7,052 nucleotides of DNA from Candidatus Eiseniibacteriota bacterium (GTDB lineage Bacteria > Joyebacterota > Joyebacteria > Joyebacterales > Joyebacteraceae), in the NCBI GenBank assembly GCA_030638405.1, contig DAOWER010000302.1, positions 1 to 7,052 on the forward strand, written 5' to 3'. The translations under genes were made by a program, and so were the position numbers. The notes beneath the pieces were generated by a model. It was not told the DNA's origin. It saw only the letters and a list, made by a program, of their open reading frames with translations, and searched no databases. Position 1 is the stretch's first letter; every line of letters starts with the position of its first letter. Shown here piece after piece: positions 1 through 7,052 of the stretch.

Positions 1-7
1 AAGCGGA

Positions 8-34
8 GGCCCTCCGGCGTTGAGCGAGAGGGCC
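8..34 (-). terminator. Candidate 3' hairpin downstream of the tRNA gene
   Basis: A perfect 7-bp inverted repeat (GGCCCTC at 8-14, GAGGGCC at 28-34, 13-nt loop) starts 7 bp beyond the CCA end of the leftward tRNA. Read leftward it is a GC-rich stem-loop suited to ending or trimming the tRNA transcript. No T-run follows within the seven bases left before the window edge (they read TCCGCTT on the minus strand), so this may be a processing stem rather than an intrinsic terminator. Confidence 0.35.
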
Positions 35-40
35 CCAATC

Positions 41-117
<77 letters not shown>

Positions 118-134
118 TTTGGTGTTTCCGTCTC

Positions 135-152
135 GGCGCGCAGTGACGCGCC
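135..152 (-). other. Stem-loop in the tRNA 5' leader
   Basis: GGCGCG (135-140) and CGCGCC (147-152) form a perfect 6-bp stem with a 6-nt loop. It lies between the predicted tRNA transcription start (about 160) and the mature 5' end at 117. It would sit in the precursor removed by RNase P. Nothing in the sequence shows a regulatory role. Confidence 0.4.
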
Positions 153-166
153 TGCGCTTCTAAGGT

Positions 167-195
167 ATTGTAGCCCGGGCCGTGCGGCCAGTCAA
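167..195 (-). promoter_or_regulatory. Sigma-70-type promoter of the tRNA gene
   Basis: On the minus strand, TTGACT (plus 195-190) and TACAAT (plus 172-167) are separated by exactly 17 bp. Each hexamer differs from the consensus TTGACA/TATAAT at one position. A start near plus-strand 160 leaves a leader of about 43 nt before the tRNA at 117. It is the strongest promoter-like match I see here, as expected for a stable RNA gene. The classical spacing also suggests that the housekeeping sigma factor recognises ordinary -35/-10 elements rather than the Bacteroidota-type -33/-7 elements. Confidence 0.8.
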
Positions 196-287
196 CCTGG
201 AAGGACGGCCCCCGGGGGGCTCTGCGCGGGCCCCGGGGCGGTTCATGCACGCTCCGAGGACGCCGCATACTCGCAACCAAATCTGGC

Positions 288-316
288 TTCGTGCATCAAA
301 TCACCTGAGGTAGAAT
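288..316 (+). promoter_or_regulatory. Weak candidate promoter for clpB
   Basis: TAGAAT at 311-316 matches the -10 consensus at five of six positions. Seventeen bases upstream, TTCGTG (288-293) matches the -35 consensus only in its first two bases. A start near 323 would give a leader of about 114 nt. The right arm of an inverted repeat (CGTGCAT, 290-296) overlaps the -35 region, where a regulator could act. I found no CIRCE operator and no complete sigma-32 site, so heat-shock control of clpB is not explained by what is visible. Confidence 0.3.
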
Positions 317-397
317 GTGGGGCTGGGGTCTGGATTCCTCCCGGCCCCATCAGGCCGTACCGACCATCAGAGAGATAGCGGCGCGGTAGCGGCGAGA

Positions 398-423
398 GAC
401 CGTGCAGAAGAACGGTCAGGAGG
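398..423 (+). promoter_or_regulatory. Stem-loop abutting the clpB Shine-Dalgarno
   Basis: GACCGT (398-403) pairs perfectly with ACGGTC (412-417) around an 8-nt loop. The stem ends exactly where the full-consensus Shine-Dalgarno AGGAGG (418-423) begins. The Shine-Dalgarno lies 13 nt before the ATG at 437, rather long spacing. The ribosome-binding site is not occluded, so this is not a classical RNA thermometer; a ribosome stand-by or mRNA-stabilising role is possible but inferred. The Shine-Dalgarno supports 437 as the start. Confidence 0.55.
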
Positions 424-436
424 CAGTGCAGCAGCC

Positions 437-3025
<2,589 letters not shown>

Positions 3026-3109
3026 GCTCCGCCCGTCTCTGCGGCCGGCGAGTCCCGCTGGACCTGAAGCCGGAGGAGCGCTGGCTGGATCGGGAACGTG
3101 TAGAGCGCC
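3026..3109. other. Convergent clpB/pfkA gap without a clear terminator
   Basis: These 84 bp separate the TAG of clpB from the TAG of pfkA. The best stem I find is 5 bp (CCGGC at 3045-3049 with GCCGG at 3069-3073, 19-nt loop), and there is no T-run on either strand. No intrinsic terminator is evident, so termination may be Rho-dependent or the transcripts may overlap at their 3' ends. Confidence 0.5.
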
Positions 3110-4087
3110 CTATCCGGTGATGAGCCTGGCCACTCTGAGCAGATCCAGGTCGATCCCCTTCTTTTGAGTGCAGACGTCGGCGAGAGGTACGAGCGCTATC
3201 TCATCACATACGATCCCGACCATCTGGGCGCTGGCCCCGGACGCCAGGGCATCGACGGCCGCGCAGCCCATCCGGCTCGCGATCGTCCGATCGAAGGACG
3301 TCGGTGAACCGCCGCGCTGCACGTGGCCGACGATGCTGACCCTGTAGTCGTAGCCGGTGCGTTCCCGGACCGCCGAGGCAAACGCGATGGCGCCACCTTC
3401 GCACGCTCCCTCGGCGACGACGACGATGAAGCTCGTCTTTCCGCGCTTCTTACCCTCCGCGAGAACACTGCAGGCCTGATCGATGTCGAAGGCCATCTCG
3501 GGGACCGCGATCTCCTCCGCGCCACCGGCGATTCCCACCTCGAGCGCTATCGCGCCGCAGTGTCTCCCCATCACCTCGATGAAGAAGATCCTGTCGTGGG
3601 AATCAGCCGTGTCGCGGATCTTGTCGATGGACTCGAGTGCGGTGTTCACCGCGGTGTCGAAGCCGATGGTATCATCGGTTCCCGGGATGTCGTTATCGAT
3701 GGTCCCGGGAACACCCACGACGGGCAGGCCGTGCTCGTTCGTCAGGTCCAACAGCCCGCGGAAGGTGCCGTCACCGCCGATGCCTATCAGTGCATCGACA
3801 CCCGCGTCTGTGAGCTTTCTGGCCGCCTCGGCCCTGCCGTCCGGATTCCTGAATGCAGCCGAGCGGCTGGTCTTGAGAATCGTCCCGCCGAGCTGGATGA
3901 TGTTCGACACGGAGCCGACGTCGAGGCTCCTGAAATCGCCGGCGATGAGGCCGGTGTAACCTCGGATGATGCCGGTGACCCCGATGCCGCGCGCCACCGC
4001 GGTCCTGACGACCGCCCTGACAGCTGCGTTCATACCAGGGGCGTCGCCTCCGCTCGTGAACACGCCGACGTTCGTCACGTCCGCCAT
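3110..4087 (-). CDS. pfkA: ATP-dependent 6-phosphofructokinase
   Basis: The 325-residue cytoplasmic enzyme phosphorylates fructose 6-phosphate to fructose 1,6-bisphosphate, the committed step of glycolysis (E. coli PfkA has 320 residues). The nucleotide site is visible as TSGGDAPGMN (11-20), TSR (73-75) and GGDGT (104-108). The catalytic motif TIDND (129-133) contains the base Asp131. Gly128 just before it, with the Gly of GGDG, indicates ATP as donor; PPi enzymes usually have Lys and Asp there. Substrate residues include Arg166, Met173-Gly-Arg175, Glu226, Arg249, His255 and Arg258 (HVQRGG). Arg24 and Arg28 match E. coli effector-site Arg21 and Arg25, so allosteric control is plausible. The ATG at 4087 follows GGGAGGAG by about 10 nt. 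The gene lies 67 bp downstream of the large surface-protein gene on the same strand; co-transcription is possible but there is no functional link. It ends in TAG. Confidence 0.96.
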   Translation of the reverse strand: MADVTNVGVFTSGGDAPGMNAAVRAVVRTAVARGIGVTGIIRGYTGLIAGDFRSLDVGSVSNIIQLGGTILKTSRSAAFRNPDGRAEAARKLTDAGVDALIGIGGDGTFRGLLDLTNEHGLPVVGVPGTIDNDIPGTDDTIGFDTAVNTALESIDKIRDTADSHDRIFFIEVMGRHCGAIALEVGIAGGAEEIAVPEMAFDIDQACSVLAEGKKRGKTSFIVVVAEGACEGGAIAFASAVRERTGYDYRVSIVGHVQRGGSPTSFDRTIASRMGCAAVDALASGASAQMVGIVCDEIALVPLADVCTQKKGIDLDLLRVARLITG

Positions 4088-4097
4088 GAACAGGCTT

Positions 4098-4118
4098 CTC
4101 CTCCCGGCGGATGCCGGG
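4098..4118 (-). promoter_or_regulatory. Stem-loop overlapping the pfkA Shine-Dalgarno
   Basis: On the minus strand, CCCGGC (plus 4118-4113), loop ATCC and GCCGGG (plus 4108-4103) form a perfect 6-bp hairpin. The last three bases of the stem are the first Gs of the pfkA Shine-Dalgarno GGGAGGAG (plus 4105-4098). AGGAG stays single-stranded, so occlusion is partial. No T-run follows, so it is not an obvious terminator for the upstream gene. It could tune translation or protect a processed pfkA mRNA; this is inferred. Confidence 0.5.
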
Positions 4119-4154
4119 CGTTTCGGTCTCTTCTCGTTGAGTGGGATCAGAAAG

Positions 4155-7052
4155 CTACTTCAGGAGGATCATCTTCCTGGAAGCGCTGAACTCCCGGGCG
4201 TCCAGGCGGACGAAGTAGATCCCGCTCGCCACGCTGCGCCCGCGGCTGTCGCGGCCGCCCCAGGTCACGCTGTGAGTGCCCGGATCGTGGTGACCGGAGT
4301 ATAGCGTTGCGACGCGTCTGCCCGCAACGTCGAAGACGGAGATGTCGACGGTGCCACCACCGGCGGGGATGTCGTAGTCGATCGAGGTGACGGGGTTGAA
4401 CGGGTTAGGCGAGCTGTGACCCAGCCGGAACATCGACGGCATGGTCTCCTCGTGCTGAGCGAGGTCACGTCCGGTGATATCCGGATCCGGGGGCGCCAGC
4501 AGGTAGGGCCAGTAGCGGACATACCCAATGAAGATCCTGCCGACCGGTGGAGCCGAGCCCCACCAGTTGCCCCTGATCTGCAGCGGGAACCCGCCTTCCG
4601 TGTAGTTGGCCACGGCGGCCGCCGGGTTGTCCATGATGCTGTTGTTCCCGGTGTCGCTGCCCTTCAGGTCGCCGAGGTTAGGAAGAGCGCTCGATTCCGC
4701 GGAAACCCCGATAGTGTTGCCTGAGATTGTGGTCCAGCAGACCGTGGGTTCTGAGAGCCTGCGGCAGAGGATACCGTTAAGCGAGTTGTCCGTGATCGTG
4801 CACCCGTCGAAGCTCGGCGACGACGTCTGGACCAGCACGCCGTGTCCCGCGTTCAGACTCATGGTGCACATGTCGACGGAGGCATCTGAGTGCCTGTAGA
4901 ACATCACGCCGGTGCCGTGGGTCGTGTTCGTGAACGAGCTTCTCAGGATGCTGTGGGACGAGTAATCGTCGCACCAGAGTCCTCCTGAGACGTTTCCGTC
5001 GAAGACGCAGTCCGTGATGGCTCCGCTCCCGCCGCTGAGATACATACCCAGGCTGTCCGACTGCGAGAAGCTGCTTGCGGTCGCGTCGAGCACGCACCCT
5101 GTCAGATGGGCTCCGACACCGCTCTCGTACACGCTGCAGTTGTCCAGGACGACCGTGGCCTGATTCCCTCGAACGCCCACGGACGCGCACGAGATGAGAC
5201 ACGAAGAGAGAGACGCGGACGACCCGGTCTTGAGATCGATTCCGCCCCAGCTGCCGGGCGTACGCTCGGGCGCGGAACGCATGACGATCTCGGCACCGGG
5301 GTGCCCGATTGCGGACAGCTGGCCGTAGACCTCCAGCGATGGCGAGGTGTCACTGTCGAACTCGATCACGACGTCCGGGAGAACCGTCACCGTAGCACCA
5401 TGCTCGATGGTGACGTCACCGGTGATGAGGTACCTTCCGAACAGCGTTGCGCCCTCGGCAATGCTGCCCGCGAAGGGCTGAACCAGAATCCCGTTCCGCG
5501 CGTGATTGCCCCCGGGACCCTGCCACTCCACGACGGGCTCAAACGCGGTTCCGCCGAGCCCGAACGCGAAGACCAATCCCTCACCGGACGACACGCATGC
5601 CTCCAAGGCTCCGTCACCCGTAAGATCGGCGACAAACGGTGAGGCGGACCCCGCTCCTGGCACGGGAATGGGCCGCAGCAGCCGGTCGCCGTCCGAGTCG
5701 AGCAGGTGCAGGAAGCCATCTTCAGTCAGGATGACCGTTTCCATCTCGGCATCGCCCCTCAGGTCCGCAATGGCCAGGGAGGCAGCGGGTTTCGCTGAAA
5801 GCGGTGAGTTCCAGACCTCGGCGCCGTTACTGAGAGCGTAGATCCTTCCGGCCGCGGTGCCGGTCACGACGTCGGCGACTCCGTTGGAGTCGATGTCACC
5901 GATGGCCAGAGCCACCGGTGTGGTGTCCAGTACGGCGGTCCAGGTCTCGGTGCCGTCCTCAGCATTGAGGCAGTACACTCCGCTACCGATGGCCGCAATC
6001 TCGAGGACGCCGTCGTCATCAAGGTCGGCAAGTCCCAGAGCGCCGATGGCATCCGCACTCAGCTGGACCGGCGGCCACAGCTCCGTCGGCGGGATTTGCG
6101 CGCACGAAACGGCGCCCACCTTCCCTCCAAACGTGCCGAAGACGACGTCGGTGACTCCGTCCAGGTCGAAGTCGCCGGCCGCGGGGGTTGCGCTGGCGGG
6201 GTCACCCGAGGGCAGCGAGTGGGACCAGATCAGTTCCCCGCCCTCGTCCACTGCTATGATCTTCGAGCTTCCGCCGAAGAACATCTTCGTTGCCAGAAGC
6301 ACATCAAGGTCACCGTCCGCATCCGCGTCGGCCAGCACGGGGGAGCCGACAGGGTCATCCGTGACGATTTCCCAGATGACCTGTCCCTCCGAATCGAAAG
6401 CCGCGAGGCCCATTCGTCTCGTGGCGACAATCTCGTTCGCTCCGTCGCTGTCGAGGTCTCCCACGGCCGGGGCGATCTCAGGCCCGTAGTCGGCCGGGGC
6501 CGTCGCCGGGTCGGTGACCCACACGGTCTGCCCCGAGGAACTCAGCGCACGAACGACCGCCTCGCCTTCCATGATGAAAATGTGCGTTCCCGCTCCGCCG
6601 AGTCTCGCCAGGCAGGGCCCGGAGGCGTCGGGGCCCGCATCCGCCGGGAATCCTATCACGTGCGGGTAGACGTAGATATTTGAGGTGGCCGTGTTGTTGC
6701 TTTCGTCGATCTCGTCGATCGTCCCGTTCGGGTCGACCGTGACGTCGAGCATGTGCCACGTGCGCGAGAGCGCGGGGATCACCACCGTCACGGCCTCGGA
6801 CGACCAGTCGCCGATCGAGGGGATGATGATGTTCTGGGAATAGGAGCCCGCTGCAGAGACGTCGGTCACACGGAGCAGCACGTCCGTGGCTGTCAGTGTG
6901 CTCGTGTTCCTCACGGTGATCTCGAGCGTCAGGTTGTCACCGACGGCCGGAAGCTCGGGGGTCGCCACGATCTCATGCGGTCTCACGAGGAGTTCAGGCT
7001 TGTCGGTCGGGCCGGCGTACCACCTGTAAAGGAGCGCCGGGTCACCGAAGAG
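4155..7052 (-). CDS. Large modular exoprotein: CARDB, FG-GAP propeller, beta-helix, T9SS-like tail (5' partial)
   Basis: The frame stays open to the window edge, so 965 residues are visible and the N-terminus, including any signal peptide, is missing. Residue 1 here is the codon at 7052-7050. In order: a CARDB-like Ig domain (about 18-128, with the hallmark DEIDESNN), seven FG-GAP/VCBS-like repeats (about 190-495) probably forming a beta-propeller, a parallel beta-helix (about 530-830, ending in GNWWGSAPP), and a FlgD-Ig-like sorting domain (about 875-965: NPFNP at 883-887, VFDVAGRRV, final RKMILLK). Such tails send proteins through an outer-membrane type IX-like route in FCB bacteria, so the protein is probably exported and either anchored or released. 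No catalytic motif is seen; binding of carbohydrate, metal or protein is possible but not shown. The GTG at 6986 is internal, because coding similarity (PELLVRPHEI) continues upstream of it. It lies upstream of pfkA on the same strand. I do not recognise a named gene. Confidence 0.9.
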   Translation of the reverse strand, partial: LFGDPALLYRWYAGPTDKPELLVRPHEIVATPELPAVGDNLTLEITVRNTSTLTATDVLLRVTDVSAAGSYSQNIIIPSIGDWSSEAVTVVIPALSRTWHMLDVTVDPNGTIDEIDESNNTATSNIYVYPHVIGFPADAGPDASGPCLARLGGAGTHIFIMEGEAVVRALSSSGQTVWVTDPATAPADYGPEIAPAVGDLDSDGANEIVATRRMGLAAFDSEGQVIWEIVTDDPVGSPVLADADADGDLDVLLATKMFFGGSSKIIAVDEGGELIWSHSLPSGDPASATPAAGDFDLDGVTDVVFGTFGGKVGAVSCAQIPPTELWPPVQLSADAIGALGLADLDDDGVLEIAAIGSGVYCLNAEDGTETWTAVLDTTPVALAIGDIDSNGVADVVTGTAAGRIYALSNGAEVWNSPLSAKPAASLAIADLRGDAEMETVILTEDGFLHLLDSDGDRLLRPIPVPGAGSASPFVADLTGDGALEACVSSGEGLVFAFGLGGTAFEPVVEWQGPGGNHARNGILVQPFAGSIAEGATLFGRYLITGDVTIEHGATVTVLPDVVIEFDSDTSPSLEVYGQLSAIGHPGAEIVMRSAPERTPGSWGGIDLKTGSSASLSSCLISCASVGVRGNQATVVLDNCSVYESGVGAHLTGCVLDATASSFSQSDSLGMYLSGGSGAITDCVFDGNVSGGLWCDDYSSHSILRSSFTNTTHGTGVMFYRHSDASVDMCTMSLNAGHGVLVQTSSPSFDGCTITDNSLNGILCRRLSEPTVCWTTISGNTIGVSAESSALPNLGDLKGSDTGNNSIMDNPAAAVANYTEGGFPLQIRGNWWGSAPPVGRIFIGYVRYWPYLLAPPDPDITGRDLAQHEETMPSMFRLGHSSPNPFNPVTSIDYDIPAGGGTVDISVFDVAGRRVATLYSGHHDPGTHSVTWGGRDSRGRSVASGIYFVRLDAREFSASRKMILLK
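4695..5210 (-). repeat. Eight-rung parallel beta-helix repeat with Cys/Ser/Thr ladder (protein level)
   Basis: Within the large exoprotein, a degenerate repeat of 21-24 residues recurs eight times, with a pattern like small/Cys-x-hydrophobic-x-x-Ser/Asn followed by Gly and a second short strand. The aligned small residue falls at visible residues 618 (C), 639 (C), 660 (S), 682 (C), 705 (S), 729 (C), 751 (C) and 774 (T). A second-strand Cys sits 12 residues after rung four (694) and rung seven (763). This matches the rung length of right-handed parallel beta-helices. The alignment was made by eye. Confidence 0.7.
5601..6458 (-). repeat. Seven FG-GAP/VCBS-like repeats with DxDxDG-type loops (protein level)
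   Basis: Seven copies of an Asp-rich loop, typically followed by a hydrophobic strand, begin at visible residues 199, 242, 294, 343, 386, 430 and 476. They read DLDSDGANE, DADADGDLD, DFDLDGVTD, DLDDDGVLE, DIDSNGVAD, DLRGDAEME and DLTGDGALE. Spacing is 43-52 residues, one propeller blade each. The loops resemble the calcium-binding loops of integrin-alpha FG-GAP repeats. Copy six is degenerate and has lost the DxDxDG spacing. Seven copies suit one closed seven-bladed propeller. Confidence 0.85.

Larger units (their letters stand above)
118..436. other. Divergent intergenic region between tRNA and clpB
   Basis: This 319-bp stretch has no convincing gene. From left to right it holds the tRNA leader with a stem-loop (135-152), the leftward tRNA promoter (167-195), a very GC-rich segment with two CCCCGGGG-type self-complementary blocks (about 208-240), an interrupted inverted repeat (242-251 and 290-299), a weak rightward -10-like hexamer (311-316), a direct repeat TAGCGGCG at 376-383 and 387-394, and the clpB stem-loop plus Shine-Dalgarno (398-423). 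The clpB frame stays open upstream to a GTG at 317, but that stretch does not resemble the ClpB N-terminus and is treated as untranslated leader. Confidence 0.6.

Noticed and set aside
345..352. CCCCATCA as a sigma-32 -10 element for clpB
   Set aside because: It resembles CCCCATNT, but no CTTGAA-like -35 lies at the required 13-17 bp spacing; the closest candidate (TCTGGA at 329-334) is only 10 bp away.
317..436. Upstream GTG start giving a 902-residue ClpB
   Set aside because: The 40 extra residues do not resemble any ClpB N-terminus, and the ATG at 437 follows a consensus AGGAGG and begins the conserved MRLDRFT segment.
118..436. CIRCE (HrcA) or HAIR (HspR) operator upstream of clpB
   Set aside because: I looked for TTAGCACTC/GAGTGCTAA and CTTGAGT/ACTCAAG type repeats and found no acceptable match.
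3323..4189. Rightward 288-codon open frame opposite pfkA
   Set aside because: It is a mirror of the pfkA coding frame in GC-rich DNA with no recognisable domain, and it runs past the pfkA start into the exoprotein gene.
5751..5759. RGD tripeptide in the exoprotein as an integrin-binding motif
   Set aside because: It falls inside the degenerate Asp-rich loop of propeller blade six, where it is most simply explained as drift of the DxDxDG motif.
6984..6986. GTG at 6986 as start of the exoprotein
   Set aside because: The frame is open for all 22 further codons to the edge, and the first strand of the CARDB-like domain (PELLV) lies upstream of it, so the start is outside the window.

Overview
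This is a GC-rich bacterial window (above 60% GC by eye) with three protein genes and one tRNA gene. From left to right: a leftward tRNA with anticodon CAT (elongator Met type), a 319-bp divergent intergenic region, a rightward clpB (ClpB/Hsp104 disaggregase), a leftward pfkA (ATP-dependent 6-phosphofructokinase) convergent with clpB, and a leftward gene for a very large secreted or surface protein whose 5' end lies beyond the right edge.

The best clue to the organism is the C-terminus of the large protein. It has an NPFNP motif, then a FlgD-Ig-like fold with VFDVAGRRV, an SRGRSVASGIYFVRL-type segment and a final RKMILLK. This tail is typical of exported proteins in the FCB superphylum and allied candidate phyla (for example Eisenbacteria, Krumholzibacteriota, Latescibacterota, Fermentibacterota, KSB1), where it is annotated as a type IX secretion-like sorting domain. 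With the high GC content, an uncultivated member of that assemblage is likely. This placement is inference from family style; no search was possible.

The tRNA has a near-consensus sigma-70 promoter (TTGACT, 17 bp, TACAAT) facing left. The clpB side has only a weak promoter candidate, and I see no CIRCE or complete sigma-32 site. clpB and pfkA are complete, of normal family length, and keep their catalytic residues. Both have a small stem-loop directly next to or overlapping the Shine-Dalgarno sequence.

The large protein and pfkA lie on the same strand 67 bp apart and could share a transcript, but nothing ties them functionally. The large protein is a modular exoprotein: a CARDB-type Ig domain, seven FG-GAP/VCBS-like repeats (probably one seven-bladed beta-propeller), a right-handed parallel beta-helix of at least eight rungs with a Cys/Ser/Thr ladder, and the sorting domain. 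It is the most interesting object here. There is no CRISPR array, phage or insertion-sequence signature, and no sign of a new multi-gene system.
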